Notes: generated from the letters alone by a model not told the origin. 63,285 nucleotides of DNA from Altibacter sp. (GCA_002696485.1 NZTP01000029.1:1-63285), one strand, 5' to 3'. Shown: positions 1 through 9,198, counted from the stretch's first letter. Numbers and translations are program-made.

Positions 1-2095
1 TGAAGTCGTCACCTGCCGTAACCTCAAGGTCGCTTCTAGGTTCTATCAAAATACTGTCGGTGCTAGAGCAGAAGCCTATGGTTACAACAACACTATATTC
101 ACCCAGTTCGGTCACGACCAATGTCGCATCTGTTTCTGAAGCTAACACAATACCATCCTTGCTCCATTCGTACGTAGCAATAGCAGGGTCGAAGTTAGTA
201 GGGGAGGCGTCTAAGATAACTGGCGCTTCGAAACAAGTCTCGATATCGGCCCCCAGATCGATCACCGGACTATCCTCCAACTGAACATTGATCGTTTTTT
301 CAAGGCTGCAGTTTTCAACAGTAACGGTTACCGTATAATCACCAGATTCACTTACTGTAATCGTGGGAGTAGTTTCTCCCGTACTCCATAGAATAGTAGC
401 GTTTGGTGCACCACTGCCACTTACAGTTACCGAAAGATCTGCCGATTCTTGGTCGCACGCCTGTACATCGGGGGTTACTTCTATGGCAAAAGACAGCTCG
501 AGTTCCACCAGCACTTCGTCCATTCGTACTTCGGTTGACCCGTCTTCCAATTCGGTAGTAAGTACGGCTGTATAGACAGTATCTTCGGTGGGGCATACGG
601 TAATTCTTGGTGATGTTCCAATAACGGCACCAGTTGGGTCCAACCATTGGAAAGAACTTGCTCCGGTGGGTTCCCCATTGGGAACAAAACGCCAATTTTC
701 GTTAGTGGCTTCCCAAACCCCGGTGTTACGGCCCGGAGGTACACTAAATTCGGTGAGGTCGTTACCCATGATGCCTAATGTGGCCAACCCTTCATTCCAA
801 CCTGGACAACTTGGCTTGTTGATAAGGTTAACATCAATGACATTTAAAGATTCGTACAGTAAAATCTGCTGTGTTGTAAAAAAGGTACTGTCACAAGAAC
901 TTCCAAAATGTGGGACATTATTGAAGTTTAGTACAAATATCCTAAACGGAGCTTCCCCGGTTACAAAGTAGTTGATCCTTGCCGGATCAGGATTGACCGC
1001 AGGATTTAAGTCATGAAATGCACCATAGATGGTATTGAGAGGGAAGTTGCTATCGGTATAAGGCAAAAGATCTTCCGGAGCACTGTTCCATCCATTAAAT
1101 TGGTTAGCAAGAGAGGTGTCGAACGAGATCTGTCCGTTGGCCGCCATTACCAATTGGGTATAATCATTCTGAAAATAATTAAAGGTAAAAGGGATCGTGA
1201 TCACATCGCTCCAACGGTCGTCAATTACTAAGTTGGTTGGCGTTCCCCCTGAAACAGGAGGAAGATCGCATATGGGACCTTGTACCAAATAAGACGAAGT
1301 TGTTAGTCTTGGTACAGCGATGATCTCTGCTTCTAATTCAGTACAGGGTGTTTCACAAGATAAAATCACATCGGGACCTGCGTTAAGAAGTTCACAGCCA
1401 CCATCACCAATACATACAAAAGTGAGTGGATCGCTACTTACGGCACAACTGGTATCATCAAGATTGGTCACGGTAACAATAACATTGGTAAAAGGCACGT
1501 ACGGACCTATTTGGTAGGTGCCGGTTCCCGGAGCACTTACAGGGGTGGAGCCTTGATCGTCTGTTATCTCCAGAGCTGATGCCGAACCTAGATCGGTAAC
1601 ATCAACGTTTATAAAGAACTCACCGTCACCATCACAGTTCCCTTCGGTAGCAAAACTCACTTCAGGATTAAGACAGCTAGTGCAAAAAACATCGTAATCC
1701 CAAGCGGTCTGCCCGCCGGACTGACAACTATTTGAAACATCGGACGTGATCATTACAGTGATGGTATCTCCCGAAGAAGTATAGGTCAAACCGGTAAGAT
1801 CGCCGTTATTCCCATAAGGAGTTTCTTCATTAAGATCGGTGATCCCATTGGAATCGAGGATTACCACCTCATCAAAATTGTTCTCTACGGTACCGGAATT
1901 GAAAACAATTCGCAACGGAAACCCATTGGAGCTTTGAAATTCAAATGACGAATTGTCGTTATTAGCATAACAAAATGTATTGTTTAACGGATTTGCAGAA
2001 CAATCGACGGTAGTTTGACCAAAAGAAAGTGCTGTTGTAAAAAATAAAAAAAGCGCTAAATAGATTTTAGCACTCATTGCAGTATGTGTTAACAT
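1..2095 (-). CDS. Large secreted multidomain protein (3'-truncated by window edge)
   Basis: An open frame of about 698 codons runs without a stop off the left edge of the window. It opens with a signal peptide (hydrophobic LALFLFFTTALSFGQ). Two in-frame ATGs exist, at 2095 and 2077; the second puts the basic residue directly before the hydrophobic core and may be the true start. Residues of roughly 30-140 look like a cysteine-containing CUB-type beta domain. Residues of about 285-420 resemble a nidogen-like region (NGQISFD, then a long stretch with paired cysteines). From about 480 on come PKD/Ig-like repeats with the phrase WSTGETTPTITVSESGDYTV. This architecture is typical of T9SS cargo of Bacteroidota, often ending in a gliding-motility-associated or type B sorting domain, but that end lies outside the window. 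Function unknown. Confidence 0.8.
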   Translation of the reverse strand, partial: MLTHTAMSAKIYLALFLFFTTALSFGQTTVDCSANPLNNTFCYANNDNSSFEFQSSNGFPLRIVFNSGTVENNFDEVVILDSNGITDLNEETPYGNNGDLTGLTYTSSGDTITVMITSDVSNSCQSGGQTAWDYDVFCTSCLNPEVSFATEGNCDGDGEFFINVDVTDLGSASALEITDDQGSTPVSAPGTGTYQIGPYVPFTNVIVTVTNLDDTSCAVSSDPLTFVCIGDGGCELLNAGPDVILSCETPCTELEAEIIAVPRLTTSSYLVQGPICDLPPVSGGTPTNLVIDDRWSDVITIPFTFNYFQNDYTQLVMAANGQISFDTSLANQFNGWNSAPEDLLPYTDSNFPLNTIYGAFHDLNPAVNPDPARINYFVTGEAPFRIFVLNFNNVPHFGSSCDSTFFTTQQILLYESLNVIDVNLINKPSCPGWNEGLATLGIMGNDLTEFSVPPGRNTGVWEATNENWRFVPNGEPTGASSFQWLDPTGAVIGTSPRITVCPTEDTVYTAVLTTELEDGSTEVRMDEVLVELELSFAIEVTPDVQACDQESADLSVTVSGSGAPNATILWSTGETTPTITVSESGDYTVTVTVENCSLEKTINVQLEDSPVIDLGADIETCFEAPVILDASPTNFDPAIATYEWSKDGIVLASETDATLVVTELGEYSVVVTIGFCSSTDSILIEPRSDLEVTAGDDF

Positions 2096-2567
2096 TTTGG
2101 AAAGGTTAGAAGTTAATGTAGGGGATAATAGTAAATCCATATAGTTGAGGTTGGGTGTTATTGCGCACTAAATTATATAATTTTCTCAATTATAAAATTC
2201 CTGTGATAATTTTTAGACGTACCGCAAGAATTTTCCGATTAAAGCCGTGTTAAATATACGTTAATTTTAATGAATTGTAAAAGTCGCAGAGACTGGAAAT
2301 AATCACTTTTTTCTCACTACACTTATTTTTCTGTTTATGCCCACTGTTAATTTTCATAAGAGCTTCCATCAAACTCGTTAAGGTTGTGTAGATTGTGATG
2401 TGGCATAGTCAAAGGAAAATCTTTCTTCTTGCCACTAAAAAAAATTGAGAGCAAGAAAATTTATCAATTTATCGCGTGGACAGGACTAATTTTTGGTAGC
2501 GATCAAGACATCTTGCATTGATTGTTAATTACATGTAAAATAGAAAAAAGCAGTGCCATGTGTTTTG
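2096..2567. other. AT-rich intergenic region between divergent genes
   Basis: About 470 bases separate the divergent secreted-protein gene and hflX. I see no open frame of convincing length, no tRNA and no CRISPR-type repeat. There is a short imperfect repeat of AATTATA near 2172-2203. The hflX promoter box begins at 2568. The leftward promoter is not obvious. It is the only stretch longer than 300 bases in the window without a gene. Confidence 0.6.
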
Positions 2568-2575
2568 TACCTTTG
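2568..2575 (+). promoter_or_regulatory. Bacteroidetes -7 box of hflX
   Basis: TACCTTTG matches the Bacteroidetes housekeeping -7 consensus TAnnTTTG. It sits 17 bases before the ATG at 2593. No clear -33 TTTG lies at the usual distance. The box falls inside the 5' extension of the frame, so it argues for the start at 2593 over upstream starts. Confidence 0.6.
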
Positions 2576-2592
2576 TGAAAGAAATTGAAAAT

Positions 2593-3816
2593 ATGCTTGA
2601 AAAGACTGAACTAGATTACGAAAAGACCATACTCATTGGCCTTATCACCCAACAACAGGATGAGGATAAGTCTAAGGAGTATTTGGATGAACTGGAGTTT
2701 TTAGCCTATACCGCAGGAGGAGAAGTACTGAAACGCTTTGTACAAAAAATGGAAATGCCCAATCCTAAGACATTTATTGGAACGGGTAAACTAGAAGAAG
2801 TACGCCAATTTGTAGAAGATAATGACATAGGTGTTGCCATTTTTGACGATGAACTGTCTCCTGCACAGCAAAAGAACATTGAGAAGATCCTGCAATGTAA
2901 GATCATTGACCGAACCAATCTCATTTTAGATATATTCGCTCAACGGGCACAAACAAGCTATGCTCGAACCCAAGTAGAATTGGCTCAGTATGAATATTTA
3001 TTGCCTCGTTTGGCAGGTATGTGGACTCACTTGGAGCGACAACGAGGGGGAATTGGAATGCGCGGTCCGGGTGAGACCGAAATAGAAACCGACCGCCGAA
3101 TCGTTCGCGACCGGATCGCATTGTTGAAAAAGAAGATCACGACCATAGACAAGCAAATGGCGGTACAACGTGGAAATCGGGGTTCTCTGGTACGCGTGGC
3201 TTTGGTGGGATATACCAATGTGGGTAAATCTACCTTAATGAATGTTATTAGCAAGAGTGACGTTTTTGCGGAGAACAAACTCTTCGCTACTCTGGATACT
3301 ACCGTTCGCAAGGTAGTTATAGGCAACCTGCCGTTCTTGTTGACCGATACTGTTGGATTCATTCGAAAATTACCCACACAATTGGTAGAATCCTTTAAAA
3401 GCACCTTAGATGAAGTACGAGAAGCCGATCTTCTTTTGCACGTTGTCGATATCTCGCACCCTTCATTTGAAGATCATATTGCCTCCGTAAATAAGATCTT
3501 GGACGAGATTGAGAGTGCCGATAAACCAACGATCATGGTTTTCAACAAGATCGATGCATACGAACCTGAAACGATAGACGCGGACGATCTAATGACCGAA
3601 AAGACCAAGGCGCATTATTCTCTAGAAGATTGGAAACGTACCTGGATGCATACTTCAAACCCGGAAGCGATCTTTATTTCGGCCTTAGAAAAAGAAAATT
3701 TTGAAGAATTTAGACGGCTTGTCTATGAAAAGGTGAAGGAGATACATGTAAGTAGGTTCCCATACAACCACTTTCTGTACGATGCGTACACCGAAGAAAC
3801 AGAAAAGCCGTCATAA
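2593..3816 (+). CDS. hflX: GTPase HflX
   Basis: A 407-residue HflX-family GTPase that binds the 50S ribosomal subunit and in other bacteria splits stalled or heat-damaged ribosomes. It has the N-terminal HflX domain with the family motif RGPGE (157-161), a coiled-coil linker, and the G domain: Walker A GYTNVGKST (206-214), G3 DTVGF (252-256) and NKID (318-321). An upstream in-frame start at 2560 exists, but the promoter box at 2568-2575 and family alignment favour the ATG at 2593. It is monocistronic: its stop codon lies in the loop of its own terminator. Identification is secure. Confidence 0.95.
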   Translation: MLEKTELDYEKTILIGLITQQQDEDKSKEYLDELEFLAYTAGGEVLKRFVQKMEMPNPKTFIGTGKLEEVRQFVEDNDIGVAIFDDELSPAQQKNIEKILQCKIIDRTNLILDIFAQRAQTSYARTQVELAQYEYLLPRLAGMWTHLERQRGGIGMRGPGETEIETDRRIVRDRIALLKKKITTIDKQMAVQRGNRGSLVRVALVGYTNVGKSTLMNVISKSDVFAENKLFATLDTTVRKVVIGNLPFLLTDTVGFIRKLPTQLVESFKSTLDEVREADLLLHVVDISHPSFEDHIASVNKILDEIESADKPTIMVFNKIDAYEPETIDADDLMTEKTKAHYSLEDWKRTWMHTSNPEAIFISALEKENFEEFRRLVYEKVKEIHVSRFPYNHFLYDAYTEETEKPS

Positions 3817-3829
3817 GAGACGGCTTTTC
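3802..3829 (+). terminator. Intrinsic terminator overlapping the hflX stop codon
   Basis: GAAAAGCCGTC (3802-3812) and GACGGCTTTTC (3819-3829) form a perfect 11-bp stem with a 6-base loop that contains the TAA stop of hflX (3814-3816). The terminal T residues lie within the 3' arm. The last codons of the gene therefore double as the terminator. Confidence 0.75.
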
Positions 3830-3924
3830 GTTTGTAGCATGAACCTTTCGAAGACTAACTAACCAAAGATATAAAAACATCGATCGGTTCACATGACGCT
3901 ACTGCTTACCTAACTTTTAGAGAA

Positions 3925-4821
3925 TTAAAAACCATAAGTTATACCTATCCCTAACGCTTCCCTGATCTGAAATGCTTGCACGGCATTGTCATCATATATT
4001 GCTTGAAATGTCGCATTGGCAGTAATAAATTTGTTGACAGCCATAATAAGATTAAGCGTGTAGTCAATATCAATATTTTGGGGGTCTTCCAAATAATTAG
4101 AATACAAGTTAAGGATATTCTCCAAAGTTACATTCTTCATTAGGTCAAATTTAGCATATCCGTTTACCGAGGCACCAAATTCAAAACGTGTTGATTCTCC
4201 CATATCTACACCAAAATAATCTCCATCTACATAGCCGGGAACACTTGTGAAAGCATTGTCGACAAAAATAAGTTTAGCCGTGGCAGGTGATATATTTATG
4301 CTAAGATCATCGCTCTTTTTCCATAGCAGTCCGGGGCCGGTTTGTAAATACCCGGGAGATAAAAACTTCGTTGTTTCGGTTCGTACCTCATTGCCGGCTG
4401 CATCTTCTCCGTATTCGTATCCCGATGAAAACTGAGTTTTAAAATTTAGGAAATAAGAGTAATACCAATTGCTTTCTTTAATCTGTTTTCCCAAAACAGA
4501 GTTCAACTCTAAACGATCGTTGGTTTTTCGCGTAAATTCCTGCTCTCTGGTTTTTGTGATCCCGTAATCTGCAATAATACGATTGTCCCAAACCAGAGGA
4601 CCCTGACGGTAATTGAAGTCATACGTTAGGTTCAAATTAGCCGCATAGTTGGATGTTCCTCCACCGGTCCATTCTTCATTAAATGCCGCTTGGCTAAACA
4701 GTAGCGAAATGTTTCCTCCTTTGGTCCAACCATCCTTTGGGGCTTCTTTTTCTTCAGCGTCTTGAGCGTATAGTGAAAATGGGAGACAGAGAAGAAATAG
4801 ATAGGTTAATTTTCTCATCAT
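3925..4821 (-). CDS. DUF3078 domain-containing outer-membrane-like protein
   Basis: A 298-residue protein with a cleavable signal peptide (two start methionines, hydrophobic core, cleavage near YAQ). The mature part is dominated by alternating beta-strand patterns (DWTKGG-type start, WDNRIIADYGI, GPGLLWKK) and ends in an aromatic residue (GIGITYGF), consistent with a small outer-membrane beta barrel. It matches what I know of the Bacteroidetes family DUF3078, whose function is not established. It lies just downstream of the suf operon but has its own -7 box (4838-4845), so it is probably transcribed separately. Confidence 0.8.
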   Translation of the reverse strand: MMRKLTYLFLLCLPFSLYAQDAEEKEAPKDGWTKGGNISLLFSQAAFNEEWTGGGTSNYAANLNLTYDFNYRQGPLVWDNRIIADYGITKTREQEFTRKTNDRLELNSVLGKQIKESNWYYSYFLNFKTQFSSGYEYGEDAAGNEVRTETTKFLSPGYLQTGPGLLWKKSDDLSINISPATAKLIFVDNAFTSVPGYVDGDYFGVDMGESTRFEFGASVNGYAKFDLMKNVTLENILNLYSNYLEDPQNIDIDYTLNLIMAVNKFITANATFQAIYDDNAVQAFQIREALGIGITYGF

Positions 4822-4837
4822 TTAGGTTTTGATAAAA

Positions 4838-4845
4838 CAAATGTA
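4838..4845 (-). promoter_or_regulatory. -7 box of the DUF3078 gene
   Basis: On the minus strand the sequence reads TACATTTG, a match to TAnnTTTG, 16 bases before the ATG at 4821. It lies in the 96-base gap after the DUF2480 gene and suggests an independent transcript. Confidence 0.55.
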
Positions 4846-4917
4846 CTTTTTCTTTTTACTTTCTGAAATAAAAAATCTTGTAAATACTGCGAAATTTACA
4901 ACGTAAAGCGTGTTATT

Positions 4918-5430
4918 TTACTGCCGGTTTTTTTTGAATAGCGGCACAGATGAACAGGCCTCTCCATACATAATACTCTGTGCAACGGGCTGAAGCTTTT
5001 GAGCAAGTAATGTGTAAGCAGTCGGGGGGATGGGCTTATGAGAACAGCCTTTAATAATCACGGGCTTATCTTTGTACTCTTCAATAGAAAGATCACTAAT
5101 AATTTCCGAAAAGATAGCAGTTTCCAGCATTTCGAGAGAACCAACCGTAACTTTTTTCGCGTAAGGAGCCAGAGCGACACTAAGTAACATATATGCCCAG
5201 CCGGGAATGATCGCGTCAGTGCTGCAATAAAGAGCTATAAAGCAATCTTTGTATTGTGACCAGTCGGTCTCTAAGACATGGCTGCGGAAGTCGTTTTCTT
5301 TTAGAACGATGCCCTCCAATAACCAAGGTGCAATATCCAGTTGCAAACGGTTTCCTGCCGGATAATATTCCTCCAGATCAATGGTAACTAGTTTGCTGTT
5401 GGCAACTCTATTTATAATTTCCTTCTCCAT
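4918..5430 (-). CDS. DUF2480 family protein, last gene of the suf operon
   Basis: A 170-residue soluble protein with no signal peptide. It matches the DUF2480 family, which in Flavobacteriaceae is regularly found next to suf genes. Visible features are a conserved N-terminal IDLEEYYP segment, a central stretch with WAYMLLSVALAPYAK, and a C-terminal KGCSHKPIP motif whose Cys and His could be functional. Its start ATG shares a base with the stop of the upstream DUF59 gene (5430), so translation is likely coupled. The context suggests a role in Fe-S biogenesis or maturation, but no activity is known to me. Confidence 0.75.
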   Translation of the reverse strand: MEKEIINRVANSKLVTIDLEEYYPAGNRLQLDIAPWLLEGIVLKENDFRSHVLETDWSQYKDCFIALYCSTDAIIPGWAYMLLSVALAPYAKKVTVGSLEMLETAIFSEIISDLSIEEYKDKPVIIKGCSHKPIPPTAYTLLAQKLQPVAQSIMYGEACSSVPLFKKNRQ

Positions 5431-5756
5431 TATAACATGCCCAGTTCCAATTTCGCTTCTTCACTCATAAGGTCCTGAGTCCATGGAGGATCGAAGGTGA
5501 TCTCCACTTCGGCATCCTTTATCATCTTTATCGATTTTACTTTGTCCTCTACCTCTACCGGAAGTGTTTCGGCAACCGGACAGTTAGGTGTGGTCAAGGT
5601 CATTAAAATCTTCACTTCGGCATCTTCATTGACAAAAACATCATAGATAAGACCTAATTCGTATATATCGACAGGAATTTCCGGGTCGTAGATGGTCTTT
5701 AATACCTTTACGATCTTTTCTCCTAATTCGGTAGTATCAATTGGTGTAGTTTCCAT
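5430..5756 (-). CDS. sufT: SUF-associated DUF59/MIP18-type protein (SufT-like)
   Basis: A 108-residue MIP18 (DUF59) protein with the family signature DPEIPVDIYELGLIYDV (24-40) and the conserved cysteine in TTPNCPVAE (C59). Proteins of this family help mature Fe-S proteins when demand is high. It lies 3 bases after sufE and overlaps DUF2480 by one base, inside the suf operon. The sufT symbol is given by family and context; the exact partner is not known. Confidence 0.85.
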   Translation of the reverse strand: METTPIDTTELGEKIVKVLKTIYDPEIPVDIYELGLIYDVFVNEDAEVKILMTLTTPNCPVAETLPVEVEDKVKSIKMIKDAEVEITFDPPWTQDLMSEEAKLELGML

Positions 5757-5759
5757 AGG

Positions 5760-6185
5760 TTACGTTTTTAATTGGGTTTGATAGGCAATGGCATCCAGTT
5801 TCATTTGCTTGATCATGGACACCAAACCATTGGCCCGGGTAGGGGATAGGTGTTCTTTTAAGCCTATTTCATCAATAAAGGAGGTGTCTGCTGCCAAAAT
5901 AGCTTCCGGGGACTGATTTGAGAAGACTCTTACCAAGATCGCCACGATCCCTTTGGTAATAATCGCATCGCTGTCGGCGGTAAAACGCACTTTACCATCC
6001 TTCAATTCTGAATGTAACCATACTTTGGATTGACAGCCTTTAATCAACTTATCTTCCGTCTTTAACGAGGGCTCGATAAGCGGTAAGGACTTGCCTAGTT
6101 CGATCATGTATTCATACTTTTGCATCCAGTCTTCGAACATGGCGAACTCATCGATCAATTCTTCCTGTATGGTCTTAATGGTCAT
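5760..6185 (-). CDS. sufE: Cysteine desulfuration protein SufE
   Basis: A 141-residue SufE. It accepts persulfide sulfur from SufS and passes it to the SufBCD scaffold. The acceptor cysteine is C51 in the motif IKGCQSKVWL, at the expected place for the family. Full length (about 140 residues). It lies 2 bases after the META lipoprotein gene and 3 bases before sufT, so it belongs to the same transcript as sufS although the lipoprotein gene separates the two partners. Confidence 0.95.
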   Translation of the reverse strand: MTIKTIQEELIDEFAMFEDWMQKYEYMIELGKSLPLIEPSLKTEDKLIKGCQSKVWLHSELKDGKVRFTADSDAIITKGIVAILVRVFSNQSPEAILAADTSFIDEIGLKEHLSPTRANGLVSMIKQMKLDAIAYQTQLKT

Positions 6186-6187
6186 AA

Positions 6188-6637
6188 CTAATTCGATTCT
6201 TTTGTGTCTTTTTGTGCGGTTAGAAGCACGCTGCGATCGTTCTTAGAATAAAGAGTAAGTATGTTGTTCTGAAGCCCATAGGAGCCTGTGTTTCTAAGCG
6301 CTGCCAATACGCCTTGCTCTATGTCCATGACAGGCTTTTCGCAAGCCATTTCGGTTACGGCAATGTCTTTAAATGAAAGCGCGTAGAGGTCCAAGGTGTA
6401 ATTTCCGAAGAACGTATTACAACCCGTATTTCCACGAACCGACTTGTCTAATGCGGCGAATGAAATAAATACATTTTTTTCTGAATTTCCGGGTACAGCA
6501 ATCCCTTCTACCGAAGTGATATTGTAAGCCCCTGAAAGTTGAACATTTCCTGCCACGTCGATTACTTTTTTTGTTTCGTCACAACCAAGGATCATGAAGG
6601 CGAGGACGAGTGTGAATGCTAATGATAGTGTTTTCAT
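6188..6637 (-). CDS. META domain lipoprotein inside the suf operon
   Basis: A 149-residue lipoprotein: a short hydrophobic signal ending in MILGC, with lipidated C19. The mature part is a META/HslJ-like domain: YNITSVEGI, the FISFAALDKSVRGNTGCNTF stretch and the second conserved cysteine in EMACEKP. META proteins include heat-inducible HslJ of E. coli, linked to novobiocin resistance; the molecular role is unclear. It sits 10 bases after sufS and 2 before sufE, so it must be co-transcribed with cytosolic Fe-S assembly genes although it is exported. Confidence 0.85.
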   Translation of the reverse strand: MKTLSLAFTLVLAFMILGCDETKKVIDVAGNVQLSGAYNITSVEGIAVPGNSEKNVFISFAALDKSVRGNTGCNTFFGNYTLDLYALSFKDIAVTEMACEKPVMDIEQGVLAALRNTGSYGLQNNILTLYSKNDRSVLLTAQKDTKESN

Positions 6638-6647
6638 TTTCTTGTTT

Positions 6648-7865
6648 TTAAGTGAGCATTTGTTTTGCTTTCGACACAGCTGCTACCAACCGGTCTACTT
6701 CTTCTTTTGTATTGTAAAATGCGAAAGATGCACGCACGGTACCGGGAATCTTGTAAAAATCCATAATAGGTTGTGCGCAGTGGTGTCCGGTTCTCACCGC
6801 AATCCCTAATTTATCAACAATGGTACCAATGTCGTATGGATGTATGCCCTCAATATTGAAGGAGATCACCGATGTCTTTTTTACACCTGTTCCATAGATA
6901 CGCAACCCTTCGATTTGCAGAAGCTGTTCGGTGGCATATTCCAGCAAACCTTTTTCATGCGCTTCGATGGCATCAAAACCAATATTGTTAAGATAATCAA
7001 TTGCCGCACCAAATGCAATACCTCCTGAAATATTGGGTGTGCCCGCTTCAAATTTATGAGGGAGATCGGCATAGGTGGTTTTTTCAAAAGAAACCTCTTT
7101 TATCATTTCTCCGCCGCCTTGATACGGAGGTAATTTCTTGAGCCATACTTCTTTTCCGTAGAGCATACCTACACCTGTAGGTCCACACATCTTGTGTGCA
7201 GAGGTTACATAGAAATCCACATCCAACGCTGCCAGATCGGGTTTAATGTGCGAGCATGCCTGTGCCCCGTCAATAAGCACAGCAGCCCCGACTTCGTGCG
7301 CTTTTTGAATGATGGTTTCAATAGGATTTATCGTGCCTAATGCATTTGAAATATGGTTGACAAATACGAGTTTTGTTTTTTCTGAAAGTAAGCTGATGTA
7401 TGCAGAAAGATCAAGGGTGCCATCTTCCTTCATGGGGATGACTTGTAAGGTGGCGCCGGTTCGTTCACACAGCATTTGCCATGGGACAATATTTGAATGG
7501 TGTTCTAAGGCTGAAACAATGATCTCATTTCCTTTTTTCAAGAATGACGAAAAGCCTGATGCTATCAAATTAATACCGTGAGTGGTTCCGGCGGTGAAGA
7601 TCACTTCGTGCGCATGTTGAATACCAAAATGCTGTTGAATCTTATTTCGAGCCGCTTCATAGACATCGGTCGCTTCTTGTGACAAACTGTGAACTCCGCG
7701 ATGGATATTGGCGTTGTAGTTTGAATAATAATCCACAATCGCATCTATAACCACCTGTGGTTTTTGAGAGGTGGCAGCATTGTCCAAATACACCAAGGGG
7801 TGCCCGTTCACTTGGCGCTGCAAGATGGGGAAATCGGCTCGTATTTTTTGAACATCCAACGCCAT
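6648..7865 (-). CDS. sufS: Cysteine desulfurase SufS
   Basis: A 405-residue group II cysteine desulfurase (PLP enzyme). It takes sulfur from L-cysteine to form a persulfide on its active cysteine, which SufE accepts. The PLP lysine is K225 in TSAHKMCGPTG; the persulfide cysteine is C363 in RTGHHCAQP. The short active-site loop is that of SufS and not IscS. Full length. It lies 16 bases after sufD. Confidence 0.96.
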   Translation of the reverse strand: MALDVQKIRADFPILQRQVNGHPLVYLDNAATSQKPQVVIDAIVDYYSNYNANIHRGVHSLSQEATDVYEAARNKIQQHFGIQHAHEVIFTAGTTHGINLIASGFSSFLKKGNEIIVSALEHHSNIVPWQMLCERTGATLQVIPMKEDGTLDLSAYISLLSEKTKLVFVNHISNALGTINPIETIIQKAHEVGAAVLIDGAQACSHIKPDLAALDVDFYVTSAHKMCGPTGVGMLYGKEVWLKKLPPYQGGGEMIKEVSFEKTTYADLPHKFEAGTPNISGGIAFGAAIDYLNNIGFDAIEAHEKGLLEYATEQLLQIEGLRIYGTGVKKTSVISFNIEGIHPYDIGTIVDKLGIAVRTGHHCAQPIMDFYKIPGTVRASFAFYNTKEEVDRLVAAVSKAKQMLT

Positions 7866-7881
7866 AATTGAGGTTTAAGGG

Positions 7882-9198
7882 TTAAATTTCGAAGCCCAAA
7901 CTTACCCCAATCTTATTTGCAATAAGCTTGTTGATACGTCGTTTTAGTTCCGGTATTTTTACACTTTCCAGTACATTGTTTGCAAAAGCATACATAAGAA
8001 GGGCACGCGCCTCTTTCTTTCCAATGCCGCGCGAACGCATATAGAACATGGCTTCTTCATCCAATTGTCCAATGGTGCACCCATGTGAACACTTTACATC
8101 ATCTGCAAAGATCTCTAATTGCGGTTTAGCATTGATCGTTGCCTTGTCATCGATTAATATGTTGTTGTTCTGTTGGAAAGCATCTGTCTTCTGTGCATCT
8201 TTTTCTACGATCACTCTTCCGTTGAAGACACCGGTAGAAGCATCACCGAAAATTCCTTTATAATCTTGATGGCTTTCACAATTTGGCGCGATATGGTGAA
8301 CCAAAGTGTTATGATCCACATGTTGTCTGTCTTCAAGGATGGTAATACCTTTTAACGTAGAATTACAGTGTTCTCCTTCTTGATAGAAATTGAGATTATT
8401 ACGTGTAAGCTTGCCACCAAAGGAAAAGGTATGCACATTACAATCGGAGTCCCGCTGCTGCGAAATATAGGTCGTATCAATAAGAGAAGCGGTCGGCACG
8501 TTATTTTGTATTTTATAATAGTCTACATGCGCACGTTTTTCGGCAAAAATTTCGGTCACACAGTTGGTAAGGACTTCATTTTCGGAAAGACTTTGGTGTC
8601 GTTCTATTATTTGAACATGCGCGTTTTCACCTACTACGATCAGATTTCGCGGCTGCAGGAACACTGCAGCTTCGTTTCCGGTTGAGAAATTGATGATCTC
8701 GATAGGCTTTTCTACTTCCTTGTGTTTCGGGATATGGATGTACGCACCTTCTTTTGCGAATGCGGTATTCAATGCCGTAAGGCTTTCTTGCTTGGCAGCT
8801 TTATTGAAGTATGCTTCAACTACGGGCTTGTATTTTGCTTTGTTCAAAGCCGAAGACATCAAACACACATCAAGCTTATCGTGTGTCGTTTCAGAAAGGA
8901 AAGAACTATATACACCATCAACGAACACGATCTTATAGGTATCGATATCGTGTAGAAAATATTTTTTAACCTCCTTGAATTCTATAGAACGCTCCAATTG
9001 CTTCGGAAATACACTGTAGTCAGTCTTCAGTAATGAATTAAGTGAAGTATACTTCCAGGCTTCTTCCTTTTTGGAAGGAAATCCTTTCAATTCGAATATT
9101 TTGATAGCCTCATTTCTAAGATCATGAATAGGGGAGTCTTGCTCCAAATTGTCTTCGAAAGCGAGGTAAGAGGATAGTAATTTATCTTTTAAACTCAT
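7882..9198 (-). CDS. sufD: Fe-S cluster assembly protein SufD
   Basis: A 438-residue SufD, paralogue of SufB and part of the SufBC2D scaffold on which nascent Fe-S clusters form. It shows the right-handed beta-helix core and the C-terminal CSHGCTIGQLDEEAMFYMRS segment characteristic of the SufB/SufD superfamily, including the conserved histidine and cysteine at the SufB-SufD interface. N-terminal helical region includes EAWKYTSL. It is 24 bases after sufC. Confidence 0.95.
   Translation of the reverse strand: MSLKDKLLSSYLAFEDNLEQDSPIHDLRNEAIKIFELKGFPSKKEEAWKYTSLNSLLKTDYSVFPKQLERSIEFKEVKKYFLHDIDTYKIVFVDGVYSSFLSETTHDKLDVCLMSSALNKAKYKPVVEAYFNKAAKQESLTALNTAFAKEGAYIHIPKHKEVEKPIEIINFSTGNEAAVFLQPRNLIVVGENAHVQIIERHQSLSENEVLTNCVTEIFAEKRAHVDYYKIQNNVPTASLIDTTYISQQRDSDCNVHTFSFGGKLTRNNLNFYQEGEHCNSTLKGITILEDRQHVDHNTLVHHIAPNCESHQDYKGIFGDASTGVFNGRVIVEKDAQKTDAFQQNNNILIDDKATINAKPQLEIFADDVKCSHGCTIGQLDEEAMFYMRSRGIGKKEARALLMYAFANNVLESVKIPELKRRINKLIANKIGVSLGFEI

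Noticed and set aside
348-744. Several frames of 70-127 codons on both strands within the first 1.3 kb
   Set aside because: They lie inside the long uninterrupted minus-strand frame of the truncated secreted protein, have no family features and are explained by it.
2170-2205. AATTATA repeats upstream of hflX as an operator or origin element
   Set aside because: Short, imperfect and expected by chance in AT-rich intergenic DNA; no DnaA-box cluster is present.
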